From contig NZ_VLNR01000039.1 of assembly GCF_007489275.1 (NCBI RefSeq), positions 1-62,906 of the forward strand: a DNA stretch of 62,906 nucleotides. Reading direction: 5' to 3'. Below are positions 24,964 to 34,594 of the stretch, piece after piece. This DNA is from Aquimarina algiphila (GTDB lineage: Bacteria > Bacteroidota > Bacteroidia > Flavobacteriales > Flavobacteriaceae). Positions within the stretch are counted from its first letter, which is position 1. The number at the start of each line of letters is the position of its first letter. The translations under genes were made by a program, and so were the position numbers. Under the pieces are notes generated by a model. The model saw only the letters and a list, made by a program, of their open reading frames with translations. It made no database searches and had not been told where the DNA came from.

Positions 24964-26802
24964 TTATGCCGCAGTAAAACTTAGAATAACCTTTGTTCCC
25001 TCGTTAGAAGAATCAATAGAAATATGTCCGTCAAAATGTTTTGAAGTTTTATTGAGGTTTTTTAACTGTTCTCTAATAATCCCCATGCTCATGGATTTGT
25101 GTAATCGTTTGGCATTTTCTTTTTTAGTTTCAAAACCTTTACCATTATCTACAATAGATACATATAAAGTATTATTGTTTTTATAGTATTTTACTACGAT
25201 GTTTCCTGTGTCGCTATCTTTTAGCCCATGTAATATTGCGTTTTCTACAAAAGGTTGGGTAATGAGAGTAGGTAACATGTCAAAATCTTCTTCTACAGTA
25301 CTATCAACATCAATAGTATAATCAAATTTACTATTATAATTAAGCTGTTGTAGATTAAGATAAGATTCTAAAGCGGTTTTATCATCTTCAACGCTAGTAA
25401 AGTTATCATCTGATTTTTCTAAAATTAGTCGAATTAATTTTGAATAGCTAGCTAAATACGAACCAGATTTTTCTTTATCATTTTGATAGATAAAATTTTG
25501 AATACTTTGCAAAGCATTAAATAAGAAATGTGGATTCAACTGTGTTTTTCTTAATTTTTGTTGCAATAACACAGTATCCAGTTGTTGTCTGGTTTTGTAA
25601 CTTTTAAACCCAAAATACCCTAAAATTAATACCAGTACACCAAAAATAATCAATACGATAAGTATATAATTTTGTTGTTTTATAGTAAGTGCTTGTAATT
25701 CATTTTTTGTATCTAAAATATCAATTTGTTGTTGTTTCTTTTCAGATTCAAATCTTTCTGTTAGTTCAGCTACTTTTTCCTTTTGCTCGGCATTAGTAAT
25801 AGAATCTTTGATTTGATCTTTAAGATCGGCGTATAGAATTGCAGTTTTGTAATCTTTTAAACCAGAATAGGATTCTTTTAGATTATTGTAGATATATGAC
25901 TTTAATACACCTTGAGTACCGGGCACTGCGCTATCCAGATATTGTATTGCTTTTCTATATTCTCCTTTTTTGAGATAAGAATGTCCTACATTATTATAGG
26001 AAACATTTAAAGTACTCGTCTGATTAAGTTCTTTTTTTAATATAATTGCTTTTTTTCCGTAATCAAGAGCTTTGTTATAATCAGCTCCTTCTTCTGTATA
26101 ATAAGGAGCAAGGTTATTATATATTACAGATAAGATATTTTTTGCTTTATACTTTTTTGCTAAAGCTTCGGCTTCAAAGATATTATCTGTAAATTTTTTA
26201 AAGAGTTTTTGTTCCTTATAAATGTTACAAAGATTCACGAGGATCTGTAATCTCAAAATTTCATTAAATTCACTTAATGGTAGAGCTCTCTCCAAATACG
26301 TTTGCGCATTTTTGAAGTTTTTAAGTGCAGCATTAATAGAGCCTATATTCGTATACGTATTTACAAGTTGTTTAGAATTATTAGTTTGTTCTAAGATCTT
26401 TGCTGCTTTTAGGTAAATATCTAACGCTCTTTTAAAGTCTTGTTTGTAATATTGAATAGTCCCTAGATTATGTAATGTTTGCCCCTCAATATGTTTTGGT
26501 AATTCATTCTTAAGATTGTTTTGAAGTAATGAATCTGCTTCAGAAAACCCTTTTTTAAAAATAAGAACACTACTTTTTTGTAATCGAGATTTGGCTAATA
26601 ACGTATCATTAGCAATTAGTTTGGATAATTCTAGAGCTTTTTCAACATAAAAAAGAGAGCTATCTAAATCTTTTTGTAATAAAGCTTTAGATTTTAATAA
26701 GTGTTGTTCTATTTTTTGAGTTTTTTCTACTTCAGATTGTGCATGTATCCCGTGTAAACTGAGTACTAGTGCATAAATAATAACAATAAAAGATACTTTC
26801 AT
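24964..26802 (-). CDS. TPR-containing LytS-type sensor histidine kinase
   Basis: A 612-aa sensor. A signal peptide (1-21) precedes periplasmic TPR repeats (about 25-330, with NLGTIQYYKQDFKRALDIYL, NIGSINAALKNFKNAQTYL and NNVGHSYLKKGEYRKAIQYL as clear units), a coiled coil (about 340-375) and one membrane segment (about 378-398). The His_kinase domain follows with the phospho-acceptor His in LNPHFLFNALQ (about 427) and an ATPase domain with ENAILHG (N-box) and DNGKGF (G1). It pairs with the LytTR regulator; TPRs may sense envelope proteins or peptides. It begins 2 bp after the carboxylase stop. Confidence 0.93.
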   Translation of the reverse strand: MKVSFIVIIYALVLSLHGIHAQSEVEKTQKIEQHLLKSKALLQKDLDSSLFYVEKALELSKLIANDTLLAKSRLQKSSVLIFKKGFSEADSLLQNNLKNELPKHIEGQTLHNLGTIQYYKQDFKRALDIYLKAAKILEQTNNSKQLVNTYTNIGSINAALKNFKNAQTYLERALPLSEFNEILRLQILVNLCNIYKEQKLFKKFTDNIFEAEALAKKYKAKNILSVIYNNLAPYYTEEGADYNKALDYGKKAIILKKELNQTSTLNVSYNNVGHSYLKKGEYRKAIQYLDSAVPGTQGVLKSYIYNNLKESYSGLKDYKTAILYADLKDQIKDSITNAEQKEKVAELTERFESEKKQQQIDILDTKNELQALTIKQQNYILIVLIIFGVLVLILGYFGFKSYKTRQQLDTVLLQQKLRKTQLNPHFLFNALQSIQNFIYQNDKEKSGSYLASYSKLIRLILEKSDDNFTSVEDDKTALESYLNLQQLNYNSKFDYTIDVDSTVEEDFDMLPTLITQPFVENAILHGLKDSDTGNIVVKYYKNNNTLYVSIVDNGKGFETKKENAKRLHKSMSMGIIREQLKNLNKTSKHFDGHISIDSSNEGTKVILSFTAA

Positions 26803-26804
26803 TT

Positions 26805-28433
26805 TTATACCTGGATAATCCCTAAATTAAACTTCTTTTCGATAGGGGCATGGTCTGCAGCTTCGATACCCATAGAAATCCATTTTCTAGTATCCAAGGG
26901 ATCAATTACACCATCTGTCCATATTCTTGCTGCGGCATAATATGGAGAGGTTTGAGCATCATATCTGCCTTTAATCTTATTAAAAAGAGCTTTTTCATCC
27001 TCTTCAGATAATTCTTCACCTTTCTTTTTTAAAGAAGCCGTTTCAATTTGTAATAATACTTTTGCAGCTTGGGCACCTCCCATTACAGCGAGTTCTGCAC
27101 TTGGCCATGCGGCAATTAACCTGGGATCGTATGCTTTACCACACATGGCATAATTCCCTGCTCCGTAGGAATTACCAACTACAATAGTAAATTTTGGAAC
27201 AACACTATTACTTACAGCATTTACCATTTTTGCACCATCCTTGATAATACCTCCATGTTCACTTTTACTCCCAACCATAAATCCAGTCACATCTTGCAGA
27301 AATACTAATGGTATTTTCTTTTGATTACAATTAGCAATAAATCGAGTGGCTTTATCTGCAGAATCTGAATAAATAACCCCTCCAAATTGCATTTCTCCCT
27401 TTTTGGTTTTTACAATTTTACGTTGATTGGCAACAATACCAACAGCCCAACCGTCAATACGTGCATATCCAGTTATAATAGTTTGTCCATATCCAGCTTT
27501 GTATTCTTCAAATTCAGAATCATCAACCAATCGACTAATGATTTGCATCATGTCGTATTGCTCATTTCTGGCTTTTGGTAATATGCCATAAATTTCTTCT
27601 GGGTTATCTTTAGGTTTAGCAGGTTTAACACGATTAAACCCAGCTTTTTCAAAGTCTCCGATTTTTGAGATTATATTTTTAATTGTATCCAAAGCATCTT
27701 TGTCATCTTTGGCTTTATAATCTGTGACTCCAGAGATTTCACAATGTGTAGTCGCTCCGCCTAGAGTTTCATTGTCAATAGTTTCACCTATTGCAGCTTT
27801 TACCAAATAGCTTCCTGCTAAAAAAATACTTCCCGTTTTATCAACTATCAATGCTTCATCGCTCATGATAGGAAGGTAGGCACCACCAGCAACGCAACTT
27901 CCCATAACCGCAGATATCTGGACAATACCCATACTACTCATTACGGCATTGTTACGAAAGATTCTACCAAAATGTTCTTTATCAGGGAATATTTCATCCT
28001 GCATAGGAAGATATACTCCGGCACTATCAACAAGATAAATAATGGGTAGTTTGTTTTCTATAGATAATTCCTGAGCTCTTAAATTCTTCTTTCCAGTAAT
28101 AGGAAACCATGCACCGGCCTTAACCGTTGCGTCATTTGCTACGACAATACATTGTTTACCACTAATATATCCAATTTTGACAACAACACCGCCACTGGGG
28201 CATCCACCGTGTTCTTGATACATTTCTTCACCAGCAAAAGCAGCAATTTCAATACATTCAGAATCTTTGTCTAATAAATAATCAATTCTTTCTCTGGCGG
28301 TCATTTTACCTTGAGAATGAAGTTTTTCAATTCGTTTTTCACCCCCTCCTAATTTTACTTTGGCTAGTCGCTGCCTTAGGTCTGATGCTAAAAGTTTATT
28401 ATGATCTTCGTTCTTATTGAAGTTTATATCCAT
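26805..28433 (-). CDS. Acyl-CoA carboxylase, beta (carboxyltransferase) subunit
   Basis: A 542-aa carboxyltransferase of the methylcrotonoyl-/propionyl-CoA carboxylase beta family. It transfers CO2 from carboxybiotin to an acyl-CoA. It has the N-terminal GGGEKRIEKLHSQGKMTARE segment, the oxyanion loops GGCPSGGVVVKIG and SCVAGGAYLPIMSDEA, and GNSYGAGNYAMCGKAYDPRL with the adjacent AWPSAELAVMGG. The C-terminal part is closest in pattern to the methylcrotonoyl type (leucine degradation). No biotin-carrying alpha subunit adjoins it. The TPR kinase gene starts 2 bp after its stop. Confidence 0.9.
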   Translation of the reverse strand: MDINFNKNEDHNKLLASDLRQRLAKVKLGGGEKRIEKLHSQGKMTARERIDYLLDKDSECIEIAAFAGEEMYQEHGGCPSGGVVVKIGYISGKQCIVVANDATVKAGAWFPITGKKNLRAQELSIENKLPIIYLVDSAGVYLPMQDEIFPDKEHFGRIFRNNAVMSSMGIVQISAVMGSCVAGGAYLPIMSDEALIVDKTGSIFLAGSYLVKAAIGETIDNETLGGATTHCEISGVTDYKAKDDKDALDTIKNIISKIGDFEKAGFNRVKPAKPKDNPEEIYGILPKARNEQYDMMQIISRLVDDSEFEEYKAGYGQTIITGYARIDGWAVGIVANQRKIVKTKKGEMQFGGVIYSDSADKATRFIANCNQKKIPLVFLQDVTGFMVGSKSEHGGIIKDGAKMVNAVSNSVVPKFTIVVGNSYGAGNYAMCGKAYDPRLIAAWPSAELAVMGGAQAAKVLLQIETASLKKKGEELSEEDEKALFNKIKGRYDAQTSPYYAAARIWTDGVIDPLDTRKWISMGIEAADHAPIEKKFNLGIIQV

Positions 28434-28665
28434 TTGTGTGTATTGTTTGCACGAAAATACAAAAAAGGTACAGTTTATAAAGAATACATATTGAATTTAA
28501 GAATAGTTATAGTAATGTTTCTAAAGTGTTATTTTTTCATTAATTAAAGTGTTGATTATTAATTGTTTGATAACATTTTTTTGGTAAGTGATTAACAGTG
28601 TTATGATGCATTTACGATTATTTTGAAATTAAAATAACACAAATCAATAACCTAAAAATTCAACT

Positions 28666-30099
28666 ATGAGACTTTTGAATGTCAATTTTTTCCCTTTTCT
28701 TTTTGTAATTACTTTACTAATTGCAGGTTGTGATACCAATGATGAATCTGTTTATGAACCCATTGAATCTGTCCCCTTAGCCATTAACGGTGAGTTTGAT
28801 GTGACAACTAATTTTTATGATAATGAAGGTCCACATGAGCATAATTTTTCTGCAAAACGGTCATCAGGCTTTACAGAAGGATATGAGTCTGGTTCAAAAC
28901 CAAGATATGCGAGTGGAAGTGTTAACTTATCTTCTGGAAACTGGTCATTTAACGATGCTTTGATAGGTACACTATCAAGAGATAGAAAGTTTGGAAGAAA
29001 ATCTATTAGAATGAGAAATACAGGATATGCTGTGATGTCCTTTAATATGGATAATGGGGCAAGAACTGTTCGTGTTCGCCATGCCAAATACGGTAATGAT
29101 GGAAATTCTTCCTGGAGATTAATAGCTTCTTATGATAATGGATCCTCGTGGTCTTTTGTAGGAGAAACTGTAAATACAACCTCTACAACATTAAACACCG
29201 TTTCTTTTGAAGTGAATGAAACCCGTAGTGTACGATATGGTATTTCCAAAGCTTCAGGAGGACGTAACAGAATTAATATCGATAATCTAGAAATTGTTAC
29301 TGGTACTACCGGAGGAGGTGGTGATGGCGGCGGAGGCAACCAAGGTGGCGGAAGAAATAGTAATATTGCTTTTGGAAACCCTTCTAATGCAAATTCTAAT
29401 GCAAATAATTATTTCTTGTCTAAACCAGAATTTGCTTTATCCTACAATAATAATAATGGTACACCAAATTGGGTGAGTTGGCATCTAAATGCTGATTGGT
29501 TAGGAAGCAGAGGACGTTGTAACTGCTTTCAGCAAGATACATCTTTGCCAAGTACCTTTAATAGAATAACAGAAAATGAATATAGAGGTTCTGGATTTCA
29601 TAGAGGACATATCTGCCCATCTGCAGACAGAACCGTTACGGCTCAGGAAAATGAGAATACTTTTTTTATGACCAATATGGCACCACAAGCACCTAGAAAT
29701 AACACAAGACCATGGGTAGGACTTGAGAGATATTTAAGAACATTGGTAGATGCAGGTAACGAAGTTCATATCGTATCAGGTGTCACAGGTACTGGTGGTA
29801 CCGGAAGTAATGGTTTTAGATCAACTTTAAGTAATGGAAGGGTTAATGTACCCGATTCTTTTTGGAAAGTTGCATTGGTATTACCAAATGGCTCTAACGA
29901 TATCAATAGAGTGACTACCTCAACTAGAATGATTGCTATCAATGTTCCTAATGATCAAAATGTTAGTAGTGACTGGAGACAATATATAACAACAGTTGAT
30001 GATATTGAAAACCTTACAGGGTATGACTTTTTTGAAAATATACCTAATTCTATTGAATCAGTAGTAGAATCAAGATTAGATAACAGGTCTTTTAATTAA
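28666..30099 (+). CDS. DNA/RNA non-specific endonuclease lipoprotein
   Basis: A 477-aa lipoprotein (lipobox Cys22, LIAGC). A beta-sandwich, galactose-binding-like domain (about 55-212) is joined by a Gly-rich linker (about 213-230) to a NUC-type betabetaalpha-metal nuclease (about 231-470). The catalytic motif is HRGHICPSADR (312-322) with His315; the family norm is DRGH, so the Asp is replaced by His312. The Mg-binding Asn lies in FFMTNMAPQAPRNN. The role is extracellular nucleic-acid degradation. It is monocistronic and followed by a terminator. Confidence 0.9.
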   Translation: MRLLNVNFFPFLFVITLLIAGCDTNDESVYEPIESVPLAINGEFDVTTNFYDNEGPHEHNFSAKRSSGFTEGYESGSKPRYASGSVNLSSGNWSFNDALIGTLSRDRKFGRKSIRMRNTGYAVMSFNMDNGARTVRVRHAKYGNDGNSSWRLIASYDNGSSWSFVGETVNTTSTTLNTVSFEVNETRSVRYGISKASGGRNRINIDNLEIVTGTTGGGGDGGGGNQGGGRNSNIAFGNPSNANSNANNYFLSKPEFALSYNNNNGTPNWVSWHLNADWLGSRGRCNCFQQDTSLPSTFNRITENEYRGSGFHRGHICPSADRTVTAQENENTFFMTNMAPQAPRNNTRPWVGLERYLRTLVDAGNEVHIVSGVTGTGGTGSNGFRSTLSNGRVNVPDSFWKVALVLPNGSNDINRVTTSTRMIAINVPNDQNVSSDWRQYITTVDDIENLTGYDFFENIPNSIESVVESRLDNRSFN

Positions 30100-30120
30100 A
30101 AACATACCTTATATATTTTA

Positions 30121-30155
30121 AAACGGATGTTCTTATAATAGGGCATCCGTTTTTG
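30121..30155 (+). terminator. Terminator of the nuclease gene
   Basis: AAACGGATG (30121-30129) pairs with CATCCGTTT (30144-30152) around a 14-base loop, followed by a T-rich stretch to 30155. It is 22 bp past the stop. Confidence 0.85.
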
Positions 30156-30331
30156 TGTATTCTAAAATTGAAATTTAAGATAGAGATGGATCAAATCGAA
30201 AAAGTAACGTTAAAAAAAGCGAAAATAATTTGGTAGGTTTTTAATATTTATACATTTACTCCAGTTCTATTGCCATTTTAGTTTTATTGGAAATAGATGA
30301 ATCAATTAAAGTAAGAATAAGAATAACAATA

Positions 30332-31741
30332 ATGATTAGAAAATTATTTTTTTCCTTTGTCGGGATAGTGTCTTTTGTGTCCACCTCTAATGCTCAATTT
30401 GAAATATGTAATACCTCTGAAACTATACCAGAATTAAAATTATCTCTGTGTTCAGTAGTAAAAACTCCGTTATTTCATGAACCTGGAAAAGAAGAAACCA
30501 TTGATTTATTTATAAGGAAGTTCCCCGCAAAAGAAAAAAGAGAAGGTTCAATTTGGTTAATTGCTGGTGGGCCAGGTGAATCAGGAGCAAGTTTTTATCC
30601 TTTAATTACAAAATTTAAAGAAATATTTCCTCATTTAGATATAATTGTTCCTGATCATAGAGGTACAGGTGCCTCTAGTAAGATATGCCCAGAACAAGAG
30701 AGTTTGGAATCTGCAAATGGTATTGCATTGGCAAATGATGAATGGGGTCCATGCTTTGGACAAATGTTTGGTAATATACCGTATACCCAGGCATTTTCGA
30801 TTACCAATGCAGCAAAGGATTTAGGAGTACTAATAAATAATTTGAGTGGAGAAGGGAAAAGGTACATATACGGTGTTTCTTATGGTACACAATTAGTCCT
30901 GAGATTAATGCAGCAAAATATGGTAAAAGTAGATGGAGTTTTATTAGATTCTCTAGTGCCTTTACAAGATGATGGTGATTTTGATTTGAGTAAACGATCT
31001 CAGGTTACAGATAAAGTAGGGCGTATGGTTTTACAGAATTTTGACACAACTAATCCTAAAGGAGTTAATTTAGCTTCAAGGTTAGAAAAATTGATCGAAC
31101 GTTCACAGAGCGATAAGAAATTTGCAGAACAGATACCAGGTCAAAATTTATCTTCAATCTTGGGGATGATGCTTGATATTCCTGATGCTAGAAATAAGTT
31201 ACCTTCGATAATAGAGGGTTTAGAAAAAAATGATTTTAAAGTATTAAATGATGTTGTGCAAGATATTATTAACTTTTATAAAGATTATGGCTCTAAATAT
31301 GATACATCTCCAAGTTCAATTCCGTTGGTGCAAATAATAACAGCCTCAGAAAATAATCTAAGACCAGGAATGAAAAAAGTTGATGTTGTAGAAGAAGCTA
31401 AAGGGTTATTGTTTACAAGTCCTTTACCTAATCTTATTGCAGAAAATACGATGCCAACCTATCAACGTGATCAGTATTTTACCATTATACCTCAAAAAAT
31501 GCCTCCAACGTTAATATTTCAAGGCACTTTAGATCCTAAAACAGATTATGATGGTGCAGTTCGACATGTTAAGAAATTATCTAAAGTAGGAGAAGTGACA
31601 TTGGTGAGTGTAACAGATGCTCCTCATTTTGTAGCTCTTTTTGCACAAAATAGTTTTGCCAAAATAGCTGCAGAGTTTATTGAAGGAAAATCAATTACTC
31701 AAACTATAGTAAATGATGAATACGTAGCTTTAAAAAAATAA
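30332..31741 (+). CDS. Exported alpha/beta hydrolase, S33 peptidase-like
   Basis: A 469-aa exported hydrolase. The frame is open from 30287, but the ATG at 30332 starts a clear signal peptide (MIRKLFFSFVGIVSFVSTSNA). The oxyanion motif is GGPGESGASFYPL (about 73-85); the triad is Ser183 (YGVSYGTQ), Asp401 (GTLDPKTD) and His432 (DAPHFVALF). A cap domain lies between about 215 and 350. The C-terminal TAP-like end places it near proline iminopeptidases and tripeptidyl aminopeptidases (family S33), so it should cleave short peptides in the periplasm. Confidence 0.87.
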   Translation: MIRKLFFSFVGIVSFVSTSNAQFEICNTSETIPELKLSLCSVVKTPLFHEPGKEETIDLFIRKFPAKEKREGSIWLIAGGPGESGASFYPLITKFKEIFPHLDIIVPDHRGTGASSKICPEQESLESANGIALANDEWGPCFGQMFGNIPYTQAFSITNAAKDLGVLINNLSGEGKRYIYGVSYGTQLVLRLMQQNMVKVDGVLLDSLVPLQDDGDFDLSKRSQVTDKVGRMVLQNFDTTNPKGVNLASRLEKLIERSQSDKKFAEQIPGQNLSSILGMMLDIPDARNKLPSIIEGLEKNDFKVLNDVVQDIINFYKDYGSKYDTSPSSIPLVQIITASENNLRPGMKKVDVVEEAKGLLFTSPLPNLIAENTMPTYQRDQYFTIIPQKMPPTLIFQGTLDPKTDYDGAVRHVKKLSKVGEVTLVSVTDAPHFVALFAQNSFAKIAAEFIEGKSITQTIVNDEYVALKK

Positions 31742-31968
31742 ATAATCTTAACAAAGAAATTTAATTTGGTTTTTCTTTTGATTGTATTTAATTTTTCGAT
31801 CTTATTGTAATTATCAAAACGACTTAAATGTTGCTATTGAGTGTTTTACATGCTTTACGTTATAATAAGTGGATAAAAAATCACTTTTTTTGACTATAAA
31901 ATACCGATATTTGCATCTGCTTATATTTGAAAAATTACAAGTGTTAGTACTAAACTAAATAATAATTT

Positions 31969-32151
31969 ATGGGAATGAATAAAAATACAGTATTGGCTTG
32001 GGCAACTTTTATAATGATATTAGTTGGCCTTGCACTTATTGCATTAGGAGCATTTAGATATAGAGATGTGTCAGGATATGGTTTTGCAGCTGTAGGAGTT
32101 GGCTTTTTTGCAATTGCCTGGGTTTTTAATGCTTTAAAAGGAAGAGTGTAA
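31969..32151 (+). CDS. CAL67264 family membrane protein
   Basis: A 60-aa integral membrane protein with two hydrophobic helices: about 8-27 (VLAWATFIMILVGLALIALG) and about 38-54 (GFAAVGVGFFAIAWVFN). It has a short loop FRYRDVSGYG and a basic C-terminal ALKGRV. It matches the small membrane family named CAL67264 in flavobacteria, which is often beside ettA as it is here (50 bp upstream). A TATATTTG box at 31922-31929 may be its promoter -7 element. Function is unknown. Confidence 0.8.
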   Translation: MGMNKNTVLAWATFIMILVGLALIALGAFRYRDVSGYGFAAVGVGFFAIAWVFNALKGRV

Positions 32152-32201
32152 CTCTTTTTACATACAATCAATCATCAAATAAAAATATAATTTAAGGGCA
32201 T

Positions 32202-33893
32202 ATGTCAGACGATAAAAAAGTAATCTTCTCAATGTCCGGAGTTAGTAAAACGTATAAAAGTGCGAATACTCCGGTATTAAAAAATATATATTTAAGTTTT
32301 TTCTACGGAGCCAAAATTGGTATTCTGGGGCTTAATGGTTCTGGTAAGTCTACTTTATTAAAAATTATAGCTGGGGTAGATAAAAACTTTCAGGGAGATG
32401 TTGTATTTGCATCAGGATATACGGTAGGTTTTTTAGAACAAGAGCCACAGTTAGATCCAGAAAAAACAGTATTAGAAGTTGTAAAGGAAGGAGTTGCAGA
32501 AACGGTTGCTGTTTTGGATGAATATAATAAGATTAATGATATGTTTGGCCTTCCAGAAGTATATGAAAATCCTGATAAAATGCAGGAGCTTATGGATAAG
32601 CAGGCAAATCTTCAAGATCAGATTGATGCAAGTAATGCTTGGGAGCTAGATACCAAACTAGAGATAGCAATGGATGCACTTCGTACTCCCGATTCTGATA
32701 AGAAAATCAGTGTTTTATCAGGTGGAGAAAGACGAAGAGTTGCATTATGTCGTCTTTTACTAAAAGAACCAGATGTTCTTTTATTGGATGAACCAACAAA
32801 CCACCTTGATGCAGAATCTGTTCATTGGTTAGAGCATCACCTTCAAAATTATAAAGGTACAGTTATCGCAGTTACGCATGATAGGTACTTTTTGGATAAT
32901 GTTGCAGGATGGATATTAGAATTAGATAGAGGAGAAGGGATCCCTTGGAAAGGAAATTATTCTTCTTGGTTAGATCAAAAGGCAAAGAAATTAGCTCAAG
33001 AACAAAAACAAGCATCCAAACGTCAAAAAACATTAGAACGAGAATTAGAATGGGTGCGAATGGCACCAAAAGGACGTCAGGCAAAACAAAAAGCTCGTCT
33101 TAGTAATTATGATAAATTATTAAGTCAGGATCAAAAACAAGTTGACGAAAAATTAGAAATTTATATCCCTAATGGTCCTAGATTAGGAACCAATGTTATT
33201 GAAGCCAGTGGAGTAAGTAAAGCTTTTGGGGATAAGTTGTTGTACGAAGATTTAAACTTTAACCTTCCTCAGGCAGGTATTGTAGGTATTATAGGTCCCA
33301 ATGGGGCAGGTAAGACGACAATATTTAAGATGATTATGGGAGAAGAACAACCGGATAAAGGGAGTTTTAATGTAGGAGAAACAGCATCTATCGCCTATGT
33401 AGATCAAAGTCATAGTAATATAGATACAGAGAAAACCATTTGGCAAAATTTTAGTGATGAGCAAGAATTGGTTATGATGGGAGGAAGACAAGTAAACTCC
33501 AGAGCGTATTTAAGCCGTTTTAATTTTAGCGGTAGCGAACAGAATAAGAAAGTATCTACACTTTCTGGAGGGGAACGTAACCGATTACATTTGGCAATGA
33601 CCTTAAAGGAAGAAGGTAATGTATTGCTTTTGGATGAGCCAACCAATGATCTTGATGTTAATACCTTAAGAGCATTAGAAGAAGGTCTTGAAAACTTTGC
33701 AGGGTGTGCTGTTGTTATTTCTCATGATAGATGGTTTTTAGATAGAATATGTACCCACATATTAGCTTTTGAAGGAGATTCACAAGTGTATTTCTTTGAA
33801 GGAAGTTTCTCTGATTATGAAGAGAATAAAAAGAAACGTTTGGGTGGAGATTTAATGCCAAAACGTATTAAGTACAAGAAACTAGTAAGATAG
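32202..33893 (+). CDS. ettA: Energy-dependent translational throttle ABC-F protein
   Basis: A 563-aa ABC-F ATPase that binds the ribosomal E site and gates the first steps of elongation according to ATP/ADP ratio. There are two ABC domains: Walker A GLNGSGKST (about 43-51) and GPNGAGKTT (about 368-376); signatures LSGGERRR and LSGGERNR; Walker B LLLDEPTNHLD and LLLDEPTNDLD. The intact arm (insertion after the first Walker A) and linker (YKSWLDQKAKK-like, then RELEWVRMAPKGRQAKQKAR) fit EttA rather than Uup or resistance ABC-F proteins. It is cytosolic and lies 6 bp upstream of the HAD gene. Confidence 0.95.
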   Translation: MSDDKKVIFSMSGVSKTYKSANTPVLKNIYLSFFYGAKIGILGLNGSGKSTLLKIIAGVDKNFQGDVVFASGYTVGFLEQEPQLDPEKTVLEVVKEGVAETVAVLDEYNKINDMFGLPEVYENPDKMQELMDKQANLQDQIDASNAWELDTKLEIAMDALRTPDSDKKISVLSGGERRRVALCRLLLKEPDVLLLDEPTNHLDAESVHWLEHHLQNYKGTVIAVTHDRYFLDNVAGWILELDRGEGIPWKGNYSSWLDQKAKKLAQEQKQASKRQKTLERELEWVRMAPKGRQAKQKARLSNYDKLLSQDQKQVDEKLEIYIPNGPRLGTNVIEASGVSKAFGDKLLYEDLNFNLPQAGIVGIIGPNGAGKTTIFKMIMGEEQPDKGSFNVGETASIAYVDQSHSNIDTEKTIWQNFSDEQELVMMGGRQVNSRAYLSRFNFSGSEQNKKVSTLSGGERNRLHLAMTLKEEGNVLLLDEPTNDLDVNTLRALEEGLENFAGCAVVISHDRWFLDRICTHILAFEGDSQVYFFEGSFSDYEENKKKRLGGDLMPKRIKYKKLVR

Positions 33894-33899
33894 TATTAG

Positions 33900-34592
33900 A
33901 TGTCATTTCAAAATATAAAAGTCATTGCATTTGATGCTGATGATACCCTATGGGTTAATGAAACTTTTTTCAGGAAAGCAGAAGAAGAGTTTTGTGAATT
34001 ATTAGAACAATTTTTACCTAAAGAAGAGGCAAATAAATTACTTTTTGATGTGGAGATGAAAAACCTTCCATTATATGGATATGGTATCAAACCATTTACG
34101 CTTTCGTTAATTGAGGCTGCTATTACTATTTCTAATGGAGAAATGAATATTGGTTTAGTAGAAAAGCTTATTGAGAAAGGAAAGCAAATGCTTCAGGAGC
34201 CTATAGAACTAATCGATGGAATTGATAAAACTCTTAATGAGTTATCCAAGAAATACCGGTTGGTAATGGCTACAAAAGGAGATCTATTAGATCAAGAGCG
34301 TAAATTGATGAAATCAGGATTGGAAAAATATTTTCATCATATTGAAATTGTTTCCGATAAAACAGAAATGCATTATCGTAAATTGGTAAAACATCTTGAT
34401 ATTACAGAAAAGGAATTTCTAATGGTAGGTAACTCATTAAAATCAGATGTTTTACCCGTTTTAAATATTGGAGCACACGCCTTTCATATTCCTTTTCATA
34501 CTACATGGGCTCATGAAATGGTGCATGAAGAAGTCAATCATCCTAATTTTAGAAGTTTTACTAAAGCAAGTGAGCTTTTACAAGTGTTATAA
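33900..34592 (+). CDS. HAD family hydrolase
   Basis: A 230-aa HAD-superfamily phosphatase. Motif I is FDADDTLW with nucleophile Asp12 and acid/base Asp14; motif II is MATKGDLLD (about 121-129); motif III Lys and motif IV MVGNSLKSDVLP (about 176-187) complete the site. A helical cap (about 20-85) replaces a C2 cap, so small phosphoesters are the likely substrates, but none can be named. It follows ettA by 6 bp and precedes the acyltransferase gene by 2 bp, so all three are probably co-transcribed. Confidence 0.88.
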   Translation: MSFQNIKVIAFDADDTLWVNETFFRKAEEEFCELLEQFLPKEEANKLLFDVEMKNLPLYGYGIKPFTLSLIEAAITISNGEMNIGLVEKLIEKGKQMLQEPIELIDGIDKTLNELSKKYRLVMATKGDLLDQERKLMKSGLEKYFHHIEIVSDKTEMHYRKLVKHLDITEKEFLMVGNSLKSDVLPVLNIGAHAFHIPFHTTWAHEMVHEEVNHPNFRSFTKASELLQVL

Positions 34593-34594
34593 TA

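Noticed and set aside
30287..30331. Longer start of the S33 hydrolase
   Set aside because: The 15 extra residues are charged and would place a signal peptide internally; the ATG at 30332 begins the signal peptide.
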